From positions 124,001 to 188,000 of the forward strand of contig CAVTJX010000003.1 of the NCBI GenBank assembly GCA_963735175.1: a stretch of 64,000 nt of DNA, read 5' to 3'. Positions 9,092 through 17,426 of the stretch are shown one piece after another. Origin of the DNA: CAVTJX01 sp963735175. Its GTDB lineage: Bacteria > Electryoneota > RPQS01. Position 1 is the stretch's first letter. The number at the start of each line of letters is the position of its first letter. Position numbers and translations under genes: made by a program. The notes below the pieces were generated by a model. It searched no databases. It worked only from the letters and a program-made list of their open reading frames with translations, and had not been told where the DNA came from.

Positions 9092-10481
9092 TTAGAGTAT
9101 AAAGCGGGAGAGATCCTCGTCTTCCACGATCTCGGCCAGCACGCGGATAACGCGCTCTTTTGTGATCGTAACCTTGAGGTGGCGGGTGTCAGGAGCCTCG
9201 AAGAGGATGTCGTCGAGCAGGGTGGTCATGAGGGTATGCAGGCGCCGCGCGCCGATGTCCTCGGTGCGCTGGTTGACCTTGTGCGCCGTGGCGGCGATTT
9301 CGCGCAGCGCATCGCGGGTGAAGCTAAGGGTAACGCCTTCGGTGCCGAGGAGCGCGATATACTGCTTGACGAGGGCGTTTTTCGGTTCCGTCAGAATGCG
9401 GTAGAATTCCTCGGGGCCGAGTTTTTCCAGTTCGACGCGAATTGGGAAGCGGCCCTGCAATTCGGGGATCAGGTCGCTCGGTTTGGAGGCCGTGAACGCG
9501 CCCGCGGCCACAAACAGGATATGGTCGGTACGCACCGGGCCGTATTTGGTGGTGACCTGCGTGCCTTCGACGACGGGGAGGATGTCGCGCTGCACGCCGC
9601 TGCGGCTGACGTCGGGGCCGCCGTCGGTGGATTCGGCGGGGGCGGCGATCTTGTCGATTTCGTCGAGGAACACGATCCCGGCGGTCTCGGTGCGGCGCAC
9701 GGCTTCGCGCACGACGCGATCGAAATCGATCTGCCGTTCCATCTCTTCTTCGAGGATGAATTCGCGGGCTTCGCTGATGGTGACGCGCCGCCGCCGCATG
9801 CGCTTGGACGGCCCGCCCATCATCTCGGGCATGCTGATGCCCATTTCTTCCATGCCGCCGGCGGAGAAAATCTGCATCAGCGGCATCTGGTCTTCGGGGA
9901 CATCGACGTTCGACGACTTCGGCTTCGAGCATTCCGGCGATCAGGTCGAGGCGCAGTTTTTCGCGCTGCCGGCGGCGGCGTTCCTGCTCGGCGCGGCGGG
10001 TGCGGCGCGCGGCTTCGCCTTCTTCGGCGCGGCGTCGCTTGGGGCGCGGCGGAAGCAGCAGATCCAAGAGTCGTTCTTCGACGGCGGTTTCCACTTCGCC
10101 GCGCAAGGCTTCGCGCTGCTCGGCTTTGACTTTGGCTACGGCGGTATCGACGAGGTCGCGGATCATCGATTCCACGTCGCGGCCCACATAGCCGACCTCG
10201 GTGTATTTTGAGGCTTCGACCTTGATAAACGGCGCGCCCGCGAGATTCGCCAGGCGGCGGGCCAGTTCGGTCTTGCCGACGCCGGTGGGGCCGATGAGAA
10301 TGATGTTGTTGGGATAGATTTCTTCGCGCAGTTCGCCTTCGACCTGCTGTCGCCGCCAGCGGTTGCGCAGGGCGATGGCCACGGCGCGCTTGGCCGCGTC
10401 CTGTCCGATGATATAAGTATCCAGCTCCTTGACGATTTCCGCCGGAGTGAGCTGCTTAATGGGCTGGGGAAGAGGGTTCAC
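9092..10481 (-). CDS. hslU: HslU, ATPase subunit of the HslUV (ClpYQ) protease, one frameshift
   Basis: HslU is the AAA+ unfoldase that feeds substrates to the HslV peptidase in the cytoplasm. The N-terminal part (from ATG 10481) has YIIGQDAAKRAVAIALRNRW and Walker A GPTGVGKTELARR, then a charged I-domain. Near 9910 the frame changes. The rest (frame ending at 9092) has NVDVPEDQMPLMQ, Walker B IVFLDEIDKI, the sensor region RTEDIGARRLHTLMTTLLDD and the C-terminal SRFIL tail, which inserts into HslV in known complexes. The total of about 463 residues matches the family. Both halves are fully conserved, so the single-base slip is probably a sequence error. It lies just downstream of hslV on the same strand, the usual order. 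Confidence 0.93.
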
Positions 10482-10535
10482 GGAAGAAAATCCAAAATTC
10501 GAAATTCAAAATTCGAGTCAGCAATACAGACAGGA

Positions 10536-11081
10536 TTAATCGAGCTCTTCGACGGTGATGGACTCGTTGGTGAAGACGCAGATTTCGGAGGCGATTTTCA
10601 GGGATGTTTCGGCGATCTGGCGGGCGTCCATGTCGGTATATTTCATCAGGGCGCGGGCGGCGGCGAGGGCGTAAGATCCGCCGGAACCGAGGGCGATGAC
10701 GTCGTCGCCGGGATCGGGTTCGACGATTTCGCCGAGACCCGAGAGCAAAAACATCTTCTCGTTGTCGAGCACCACCATGTCGGCTTCGAGGCGGCGCAGG
10801 CTGCGGTCGAGCCGCCACTCCTTAGCTACTTCAATCACCGAGCGCGTGAGGTCGCCGTTGTACTGCTTGAGCTTGTTCTCGAAGACTTCGAGCAGCGCGA
10901 GGGCGTCGGCCGCGCCGCCGGCGTAACCCACGAGGATCTTGCCGTCGAACAGCTTGCGGACCTTCTTGCCCCGCCCCTTGATGATGATGTCATCCATCGA
11001 GAGCTGGCCGTCGCCGGCGATGGCGCTCTTGCCGTGGCGGCGGATGGCGATAATCGTGGTGCCGTGGTATTTGGATTGCAT
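10536..11081 (-). CDS. hslV: HslV, peptidase subunit of the HslUV protease
   Basis: HslV is the proteasome-beta-like threonine peptidase that forms a double hexamer capped by HslU. From ATG 11081 it encodes 181 residues starting MQSKYHGTTIIAIRR. The Thr after HG is the expected catalytic residue exposed by removal of the short propeptide. AGDGQ, KVRKLF, VGYAGGAADALALLE and LGSGGSYALAAARAL are family-typical. The same frame stays open far upstream, but that stretch belongs to dnaG in another frame and to repeat A2. A gap of 54 nt separates it from hslU, so the two are probably co-transcribed. Confidence 0.95.
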   Translation of the reverse strand: MQSKYHGTTIIAIRRHGKSAIAGDGQLSMDDIIIKGRGKKVRKLFDGKILVGYAGGAADALALLEVFENKLKQYNGDLTRSVIEVAKEWRLDRSLRRLEADMVVLDNEKMFLLSGLGEIVEPDPGDDVIALGSGGSYALAAARALMKYTDMDARQIAETSLKIASEICVFTNESITVEELD

Positions 11082-11124
11082 GTAGAGTTGATAAATTGAA
11101 AAAGAATTAATACTTGAAATGACT

Positions 11125-11239
11125 ACTAGCCAACCCGCTCCTGCGGGTTGGATTCGCAACAGGGGTTGTTTGTGGGACTCGAATCCGGCACGCGGGAGCG
11201 TGCCGGCTAGTAAGAATGGTGGGAGCGTACCGGTTAGTA
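11125..11239. repeat. Palindromic repeat family A, copy 2 (two full hairpins plus a partial third)
   Basis: The left unit TACTAGCCAACCCGCTCCTG faces a right unit ending GTGCCGGCTAGTA. A third, partial unit GGGAGCGTACCGGTTAGTA follows at about 11220-11239. It sits between dnaG and hslV. Confidence 0.8.
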
Positions 11240-11254
11240 AAGTAGAGGACGCTG

Positions 11255-13039
11255 CTACTGCCGCATGCGCAGTTGTTTTTCGCGATCTTGGAGGGCTTTG
11301 ATCTGTTCCAGCAATTCGCGGGTGCCCCCTTCGGGGGAGGCGGCGAGTTGGTTCTTCAGCGTGGTCAAATCTTCGCGGACGCGGTCGGCTTCCAGCGCTC
11401 GCAGACAGTCCTGGGCCACGCGGCGGTCGATCGCGGCGGCTTTGTCGTCGTCGATTTCGGAATCGGTTTGACTGTACAGACAACTCACCAGAAAATCGCG
11501 CAGCGGCGGATCGGGGAAGCGGTCGAGCAGCGATTCGGGCGGGCGAGCTTCGCCGCGTTTCCAATCTTCGTACAGTACCTTGAACAGTTCGCGCAGCAGC
11601 GGATCGTCGATGCGCGAGCCGCCCCAGGCGGTAAACACGTCGTTGCGCAATGCGGGACGGCGGATCATCGCGCCGATGAGCGGAACGATCGGTCCCGAAG
11701 GCTGCCATGGCGGGCGTAGCATTCGTCTCGTCGGTGAATGAACGCGGCGCGAGCGGACTGCGCGCGAGTTCCTCGCGCAGTGCGTCGAGACTGACTTTGG
11801 TTTTCGCGGCGATCTCCTGCAAGAAGAGATCGCGTTCGACGGGGCTCTCAATCAGCGCCGCGCTCGCCACCAATTCGCGCACGGCGGTGGTGCGTTCGCC
11901 GCGCTGCTTGCCCGCCAGCACCATCTGAAATTCCACCGGCGAGAGCGCGGCTTCGTTGCGCAGCTTCCAGACCGCCTCGCCGCCCTGCTTGCGCACGAAG
12001 GAATCGGGGTCTTCGTCGTCGGGCAGCAGAATCACGCGCGGGATCGCGCCCACGCCCAAGCAGAATATCCACCGCCCGCCGCGCCGCCGCCCGGCCCGCG
12101 CTGTCGCCGTCGTAGAGAATAAACACGCGGCTCGTGAAACGCTTCAGCAGCCGCGCCTGAGGCTCGGTCAGCGACGTGCCCAGGCTGGCCACGGCGATGG
12201 GAATGCCCGCCATCACCAGCGAAAGACAATCGGTGGGACCTTCCACGAGGATCGCTTCATCGCGGGTGCGAATCTCGCCGCGCGCTTCCCACAGGCCGAA
12301 CAGTTCGCGGCCCTTGTGATAGACGGCGGTCTCGGGCGAATTGATGTACTTGGCGGGATCGTCGTCGCGCAACCGCCGCCCGTTGAAGGCGATCACCCGC
12401 CCCGCGAGATTGCGCGTCGGGAACATCACGCGGTGGCGGAAGGCGTCGTAAACCCGACCCGGATCGCGCCCTTCCTTCACCAGTCCCGCCTGCAGGAGCA
12501 TCGCCTGCGGCAGTCCCGCTTGCCGCGCCGCCTCGGCCAGCCCTTCCCAGCCGTCCGGCGCGTAACCCAGCAGAAAGCGTTCGACGACAGCCTTGCCGTA
12601 GCCGCGCGACTTCGAGATACGCCCGCGCTTCTTTGGCGCCGTCACTTTGCGCTGTGGTGAGCTGCTTGTAGAAGAAGTCGCGGGCGAAGCCGTTGACCTG
12701 CACCAGCAGTTCGCCTTCGGACGGTTGATCGGAATCTTGACCGCGCGTGTCGGGCAGTTCGATGCCCGCCTTTTCGGCCAGCAGCTTAACGGCTTCGAAG
12801 AACGTCAGCCGTTCGACTTCCATCAGAAAGCCGAAGACGTTGCCGCCCTTGCCGCAGCCGAAGCAGCGGAAGATCTGCCGTCCGGGATGGACGCTGAAGC
12901 TGGGTGAGTTCTCGCCGTGGAACGGGCAGAGGCCGAAGTAATTCTGACCCCGCTTCTTCAGCGTCACGTAGCCCTGCACTACCTGCACGATATCGCTGGC
13001 GGCGCGGACGGCTTCGACTTTGTCTTCGGGGATTCTCAC
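11255..13039 (-). CDS. dnaG: DNA primase DnaG, split over several frames
   Basis: DnaG makes RNA primers for replication. Starting at GTG 13039 (VRIPEDKVEAVRAASDIVQ), the first segment has the CHC2 zinc-binding domain CPFHGENSPSFSVHPG...FRCFGCGKGG. A second frame (about 12640-12060) carries the RNA polymerase/Toprim core, with ILVEGPTDCLSL and the metal motif LYDGDSAG. A third frame (about 12060-11700) continues with PDDEDPDSFVRKQG. The last frame (about 11700-11255) holds the helical DnaB-binding C-terminus. Combined length is about 594 residues, normal for DnaG. With three frame changes in an essential gene whose residues are otherwise intact, consensus error is much more likely than decay. 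Confidence 0.9.
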
Positions 13040-13344
13040 GGCGGTGGGATCAGGGATTTGCGGGTGGCACTCGCTTTGCCCTACCCACTGACAGACAGAC
13101 GATGCACTTGCTACAGAGATCCGGATGATATCAGAACCCAACTCCCCGTCCCGGCTGGACTTTGTGGACAAAGCCCCCGACGACGGACCCCTCTTGCGAC
13201 TATTGGTGTTGAACCCGTTCAACGGCGAAATGTCGACTTTCGTCAACGAAGTGATCGACACCGACCCGCAAGACTTTGCACCCACGGCGGGCGATTTGCA
13301 TATTCCCGCGCCGCCCACACCGTAGAAGAAAGCGAAAAACTCCA
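13040..13344. other. Region upstream of dnaG without a supported gene
   Basis: A 66-codon plus-strand frame (13125-13325) and an upstream extension of dnaG exist here, but neither resembles a known protein. It is more likely the promoter region of dnaG on the minus strand. No convincing promoter was identified. Confidence 0.4.
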
Positions 13345-13437
13345 CGATCGCCGCGCGGGGTTTCCGTACCCCGCGCGTTTGAAGAGCCCAGCCCGACTGT
13401 GTCGAGGTCTCGCGAGAGCGGACGAGCTGGGCGCTAC
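13345..13437. repeat. Palindromic repeat family E, copy 1, plus an adjacent hairpin
   Basis: The core is CCGCGCGGGG, TTTCCGTA, CCCCGCGCG (13351-13378). Related units occur at 34011-34043 and, inverted, at 60535-60571. It is followed by a second imperfect stem built from AGCCCAGC (about 13386) and GCTGGGCGCT (about 13426). It lies just downstream of lemA on the minus strand. Confidence 0.65.
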
Positions 13438-13447
13438 AACGTGTGAT

Positions 13448-14038
13448 TTACTTCGCCGGTTGCCCGCCGAAATTGACCTTTGGCGCGGTCCGCGCTTCCG
13501 TAGGCGTTTCCAAAACCGGACGACGGCTGAAACCGAACATTCCCGCCACGATGTTTCCCGGCACGCGGCGGATTTTTTTATTGTATTCGGTCACGACTTC
13601 ATTGAAGCGGCGGCGTTCCACCGAAATCCGGTTTTCCGTTCCCGCCAGTTCGTCCTGCAGCGCGAGGAAATTCTGGTTGGCCTTGAGCTGCGGATACGCT
13701 TCCACCACCACCATCAAGCGTCCTAAAGCTCCCGAGAGTTGATTCTCGGCGGCGACGCGGGCGTTGGGATCGTCCGCGGCAATCGCCTGGCCGACGCGGC
13801 TGCGCGCTTCGGTCACACCGAGTAGCACACTGCTTTCGTGCGCCGCATAGCCCTTCACCGTTTCCACCAGATTGGGAATCAAATCGTAGCGCCGTTGCAG
13901 TACCACGTCCACCTGCGCGAACGCTTTGTTCGCCTCTTCGTCAAAGTTGACGATGGAGTTGTACTGACCGTAAATCCACATGGCGATGAGCAGGCCGAGG
14001 CCCACGATCACCAGCAGCATGATCGCCAATGCACGCAT
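13448..14038 (-). CDS. lemA: LemA family membrane protein
   Basis: The 196-residue protein has one N-terminal membrane segment (IMLLVIVGLGLLIAMWI). The LemA coiled-coil domain follows: YNSIVNFDEEANKAFAQVDV, LQRRYDLIPNLVETVKGYA, then AYPQLKANQNFLALQDELAG and NEVVTEYNKKIRRVPGNI. These are the diagnostic blocks of the family. The biochemical role is not established. LemA genes are frequently next to TPM-domain genes, and here a TPM gene lies upstream on the same strand with a nucleotidyltransferase gene and repeat A3 in between. The start is the ATG at 14038. Confidence 0.9.
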   Translation of the reverse strand: MRALAIMLLVIVGLGLLIAMWIYGQYNSIVNFDEEANKAFAQVDVVLQRRYDLIPNLVETVKGYAAHESSVLLGVTEARSRVGQAIAADDPNARVAAENQLSGALGRLMVVVEAYPQLKANQNFLALQDELAGTENRISVERRRFNEVVTEYNKKIRRVPGNIVAGMFGFSRRPVLETPTEARTAPKVNFGGQPAK

Positions 14039-14098
14039 GAGTGTGTCCGTTATCTGATTTAAAGGGTAGCTTTGATACTGTCAAACCGTCGTTCGGCA

Positions 14099-14188
14099 CT
14101 ACTAGCCGACCCGCTCCTGCGGGTTGGATTCGCAATGGTGGGTGAATGCGGCATCCAAATCCGGTACGCGGGAGCGTACCGGCTAGTA
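14099..14188. repeat. Palindromic repeat family A, copy 3
   Basis: Left arm ACTAGCCGACCCGCTCCTGC and right arm CGGGAGCGTACCGGCTAGTA. It sits between lemA and the nucleotidyltransferase gene. Confidence 0.8.
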
Positions 14189-14215
14189 AGGCAAGGTTAT
14201 CGCACCGCGTGCTGG

Positions 14216-14929
14216 TTAATCCGGGATCTGGTCGATGTAGCGGACGAAGCTGCGTGCTTGCTCGAGATAGGCCATGACCAACGCGTCGAGTTCGCGGGCG
14301 GGGACGATTTCCAGACCGCGGGCGGCCGCGCGTAGTTTCTGCCAGACGGCGGGCTCAAACCACAGGCAATAGGTGTGCATTTCCGTGAACAGCACGTCGA
14401 AGGTGACCGGCGTCAGATTGCGGCGCTGGAAGAGGATCGCGCCGCGCAACAGCGCCAGATAGCCGGGAACGGTGTCGCGGATCAGTGCGCGCTGCGCCGC
14501 TTCCTGTCCGCCGCCCGCCAGCCAGCGGCGTTTGAGGAAGATCGTCTTCTGTCGCGATTCGTGTTCGAGTTCGCGACGCACGGCCTGCCAATCCGGCGCA
14601 AAATTCGCGAACGGATCCTCACCCCACAACAATCGGTGAGTGGCGGCGATCTCGGCCAGTTCCAACGCGAAGGTGTCCCCGCTGCGCTGAAGCTGGGCGT
14701 ATTCAAAAATCACGGGAGCGGTCGCGCCAGTCTTGATCCATTCGGGTATGACTTTCATCAAGGGCGCGAGTTTTGCCGCCTGGCTGTCGTTCACCACCAG
14801 CAGGAGATTAATGTCGCTGCCTTTGACCGCCTCACCGCGCGCATGCGAGCCATAGAGAATCGCCGAGCGCAAATTCTCCCCCAGCGCTGTGCGCGCATCC
14901 TGCGTAATCTGATCGAGTATTTTCTGCAT
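14216..14929 (-). CDS. Nucleotidyltransferase-domain protein (Pol-beta fold, MNT-like) with C-terminal helical domain
   Basis: From ATG 14929 the protein has 237 residues. The N-terminal half carries the nucleotidyltransferase motif LYGSHARGEAVKGSDINLLL, that is GS-x-ARG followed by SDIN. Active members usually have Asp at the position where Asn is seen here, so one metal ligand may be missing. The C-terminal half (after about residue 130, LIRDTVPGYLALLRGAILF) looks like the HEPN-like helical region often paired with such domains. Minimal nucleotidyltransferase proteins are often toxin-antitoxin components, but no separate partner gene is visible here, so the role stays open. The frame continues upstream to 15043 into the family F repeat, and that extension is not favoured. 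Confidence 0.75.
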   Translation of the reverse strand: MQKILDQITQDARTALGENLRSAILYGSHARGEAVKGSDINLLLVVNDSQAAKLAPLMKVIPEWIKTGATAPVIFEYAQLQRSGDTFALELAEIAATHRLLWGEDPFANFAPDWQAVRRELEHESRQKTIFLKRRWLAGGGQEAAQRALIRDTVPGYLALLRGAILFQRRNLTPVTFDVLFTEMHTYCLWFEPAVWQKLRAAARGLEIVPARELDALVMAYLEQARSFVRYIDQIPD

Positions 14930-14953
14930 GCGATTTTCTTCCGTATCAGTCCG

Positions 14954-15035
14954 CGGTGGTGACTCTCCAGAGTCACCCCTCTGCTTCGCTTGCCGCTTCA
15001 GACGGGGGCCTCTGGAGAGACCCCACGGCGATCCA
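14954..15035 (-). repeat. Repeat family F, copy 1
   Basis: Read on the minus strand it contains GCCGTGGGGTCTCTCCAGAG and then CCCCGTCTGAAG. A related unit lies at 51597-51640. The annotated C-terminal tail of the TPM gene is translated from this repeat. Confidence 0.55.
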
Positions 15036-15872
15036 GATACCAATGCAGCTTTCCACGCTCAGTAGCCGCCGCTCGAAGCCGCCGCCGCCGGACATGCCGC
15101 CGCCGAAGCCGCCAAAGCCTCCACCCCCGCCGCCAAAACCTCCCCCGCCGAAACCCCCGCCGATAAATGGGCCGCCAATGAAGGTGCCGCCACCGCCCCG
15201 GCCTCCCCGGCCGCCGCGGCTAATGGCGATGACGAAGAAAACCAGCCCGAACATTAAGAGCGGCCAGGGGATGCGCTGCCGTCCGCTTTTCCGCGTTTCC
15301 CGTGGAATCTGTGGAACTTGTGCGCCGGACAGGGATTGGAGCGCGACATTCTGATCTTTGGCGATAATCGCCGCCACCGTGGCCACACCCGCAAAGTAGG
15401 CCTCGCCGTACTGGCCGGCCTGCAAGGGCGGGGTGATCACGTCGCGGCGGATGCGGCCGGCCATGGCGTCGTTGAGGATCGGTTCGAGACCGTAGCCGAT
15501 TTCCAGGCGGATTTGGCGGTCCTCGATGGCGTTGACGATCAGGACGCCGTTGTTCTTGCCCTTCTGGCCGGGCTTCCATGCCTCGAACAGCCGTACCGTA
15601 AAGCCGTCGATCTCGTCGCCATTCAGGTTTTTGAAGGTGGCGACGGCAATCTGGGCGCCGGTCTTTTCCTCCAATTCCCGGCAAACGGCGGCGATTCTCT
15701 GGCTTTGGGCGGCGTCAACCACACCCGCAAAGTCATTGACGTACCCGGTCGGTCGAGGCAAATCGGCACCGAGCGTCAGTCCGGGCAGGGCGAAAAGCAG
15801 GGCGAGCAGCAGTAGCAGGGGCCGGAATCTCCGGTCTCTGGCGGCAACTCGCATATTTATCAATAGTTGCAT
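14973..15872 (-). CDS. TPM-domain (YgcG-type) membrane protein with Gly-rich tail, probable 3' frameshift
   Basis: From the minus-strand start the protein has a signal peptide (LLLLLALLFALPG) and a TPM domain at about residues 38-170 (VNDFAGVVDAAQSQRI, LEEKTGAQIAVAT, NNGVLIVNAIEDRQIRLEIG). A membrane segment (LLMFGLVFFVIAI) and a glycine-rich tail follow. TPM proteins are found in thylakoid repair (plants) and as LemA partners in bacteria. The tail normally ends Gly-Gly-Ala-Ser-Gly-like. Here the frame runs on for about 35 residues through repeat F, whereas one extra base in the GGC run near 15075 would end the protein at about 15058 after ...SSGGY. The true end is therefore probably about 15058. 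Confidence 0.85.
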   Translation of the reverse strand: MQLLINMRVAARDRRFRPLLLLLALLFALPGLTLGADLPRPTGYVNDFAGVVDAAQSQRIAAVCRELEEKTGAQIAVATFKNLNGDEIDGFTVRLFEAWKPGQKGKNNGVLIVNAIEDRQIRLEIGYGLEPILNDAMAGRIRRDVITPPLQAGQYGEAYFAGVATVAAIIAKDQNVALQSLSGAQVPQIPRETRKSGRQRIPWPLLMFGLVFFVIAISRGGRGGRGGGGTFIGGPFIGGGFGGGGFGGGGGGFGGFGGGMSGGGGFERRLLSVESCIGIWIAVGSLQRPPSEAASEAEG

Positions 15873-16020
15873 AAACTATCAATGTACGAATCCCCCGGCA
15901 GAATGTCAAGGCACGAAAAATTAACGGGCACCGGTGCCGAATTTAGCTCTCAGAAAGCAAAGGACGGAAAGATCCGGAGAGGTCAATCGGCTCTTGCTTT
16001 TCCCCATGAGAGTTGGTAAA
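15873..16020. other. Intergenic region between divergent genes
   Basis: Separates the minus-strand TPM gene from the plus-strand HAD gene. It is AT-richer than its surroundings. No gene or repeat is recognised. Confidence 0.4.
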
Positions 16021-16048
16021 TTGACAAATTAGGTTAACCATGTACAGA
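16021..16048 (+). promoter_or_regulatory. Sigma70-like promoter of the HAD hydrolase gene
   Basis: TTGACA at 16021, a 16-nt spacer and TACAGA at 16043-16048 place a transcription start about 25 nt upstream of the HAD start codon. Confidence 0.45.
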
Positions 16049-16077
16049 TTGGTCACTTACTCCCTCGCGGTCCGCAC

Positions 16078-16766
16078 ATGATCCGTGGCGTGCTTTTCGA
16101 TCTGGATAACACGCTGTTAGATTTCATGCGGATGAAGCGCGCCTCCATCGAAGCCGCCGCGGCCGCTATGGTCGACGCGGGGCTGCCGCTGCCCTGGGAA
16201 GTGGTCTACAAGGAAATCTATGAGCTTTACGGTCAGGTGGGGATCGAGCATCAGGAAATTTTCGACCTCTGGCTGAGTCAGCGCTTCGGCGCGATCAACT
16301 ACAAGTGGCTGGCGACGGGCATTGTGGCCTATCGGCGGGCACGTACGGGAGTGATGGTCACCTACCCGCACGCGCGCTCCACACTGGCAGAATTATTGCG
16401 GCGAAACTTGAAGTTGGCGGTGATCAGCGACGCGCCGCGCCTGAACGCCTGGCTGCAGGCTCTGCCAGCTTGAACTGCATCACCTGTTCGATCCGGTGGT
16501 GGCCTTTGAAGACACCGGCCATCGCAAACCGTCGCCGATGCCGTTTGAACGCGCTCTGGCCTGCATGGAGCTACAGCCGCACGAAGTGATTATGGTGGGC
16601 GACTGGCCCGAACGCGACATGGTGGGCGGCAAGGCCCTCGGCATCAAGACCGTCTTCGCCCGCTACGGCGACACCAAGGGCGTGACGCGTCAGCGGCGCG
16701 AATTACGAGATCGACGACATCGGCGAACTCATCGCCGTGCTGAATACGATTCAAGCGGAAGGCTGA
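16078..16766 (+). CDS. HAD-superfamily (subfamily IA) hydrolase, two frame breaks
   Basis: HAD phosphatases use an N-terminal Asp nucleophile. Motif I is FDLDNTLLDF (residues about 8-17). Motif II lies at LKLAVISDAP. The frame then stops at 16473 because of an apparent extra C in CTGCCAGC. The next frame continues LHHLFDPVVAFEDTGHRKPSP (motif III Lys) and VMVGDWPERDMVGGKALGI (motif IV). A second slip near 16690 leads to ANYEIDDIGELIAVLNTI and the stop at 16766. All four motifs survive, so the breaks look like sequence errors. Total length of about 229 residues suits subfamily IA. The substrate is unknown. Confidence 0.82.
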
Positions 16767-16791
16767 ACGACCAAACTTGACGGAGGTGGGT

Positions 16792-17283
16792 ATGCAACGG
16801 CTTGTCTGGCTGTTCATGGGCCTCTGTTTGGGACTGACTTCGGCGTGGGCAGATACGACGTGGGTGGCACAAGATACCGTTAGCGGGGTGTGGACGGCGG
16901 AGGGGAGTCCGTACATTCTGCTCCAAAGTGTGCGGGCCTATCCAGCGCTTCGGATCGAGCCGGGGGTTATTGTCAACGCCGATGGCCCGTACCTGATTGC
17001 GGCGGCGGACAGTTTTTCGGTGCGGGGCACGGTCGACAGCCTCGTGACGTTTACCTGCGATACGGCGGCGCATCCCGGGGGCTGGCGGGGGATTTGGCTC
17101 GAGCACGGACCTGATGTGTACCGGTTCCGTTACGCGGTGATCGAAAACACGCGTTTCGAGACGGCGTCGGAAGACACTGGCAGCGGGATCACGGCGATCT
17201 ATAGCGAAGTCGAACTACGGCATTGCCTTATTCAGAATAACATCGGCGGGACGGCTGGCGGCATTCTGCTACAGGACAGTTGA
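16792..17283 (+). CDS. Truncated beta-helix secreted protein, N-terminal paralogue of the next gene
   Basis: ATG 16792 follows a good ribosome site (GGAGG, 16782-16786). The signal peptide (LVWLFMGLCLGLTSAWA) is followed by DTTWVAQDTVSGVWTAEGSP, which parallels DTTWVDPGPVSGLWEVAGSP in the gene at 17427. The two align over about 140 residues, including the GWRGIWL/GWAGIWI and YAVIE blocks. This copy then stops at TGA 17281-17283 just as the beta-helix repeats begin, and it lacks the helix and the sorting domain. It may be a partial tandem duplication. Whether the product is stable is unknown. Confidence 0.75.
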   Translation: MQRLVWLFMGLCLGLTSAWADTTWVAQDTVSGVWTAEGSPYILLQSVRAYPALRIEPGVIVNADGPYLIAAADSFSVRGTVDSLVTFTCDTAAHPGGWRGIWLEHGPDVYRFRYAVIENTRFETASEDTGSGITAIYSEVELRHCLIQNNIGGTAGGILLQDS

Positions 17284-17329
17284 CGACGAATATTCGGGGT
17301 CCATTCCCCCACCGCATCTTGTTTCGTGC

Positions 17330-17351
17330 TCCGCGGCGTTTGCGCCGCGGA
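17330..17351 (+). terminator. Hairpin after the truncated paralogue
   Basis: TCCGCGGCG and CGCCGCGGA flank a TTTG loop, a 9-bp perfect stem. No T-run follows, so a terminator role is uncertain. Confidence 0.4.
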
Positions 17352-17426
17352 CACAGTCTGGGCACTTCCCATGAGTCTGCAATAGATTCGATTCTGGCCG
17401 CTTTGATGAGATGTGGAGTTCTGATT

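Noticed and set aside
13125..13325. 66-codon plus-strand gene upstream of dnaG
   Set aside because: No ribosome site, no motif, and it overlaps the likely dnaG promoter region.
16441..16480. Selenocysteine at the TGA in the HAD gene
   Set aside because: The residues after the TGA in the same frame do not continue the family, whereas the next frame does; this is a frameshift, not recoding.
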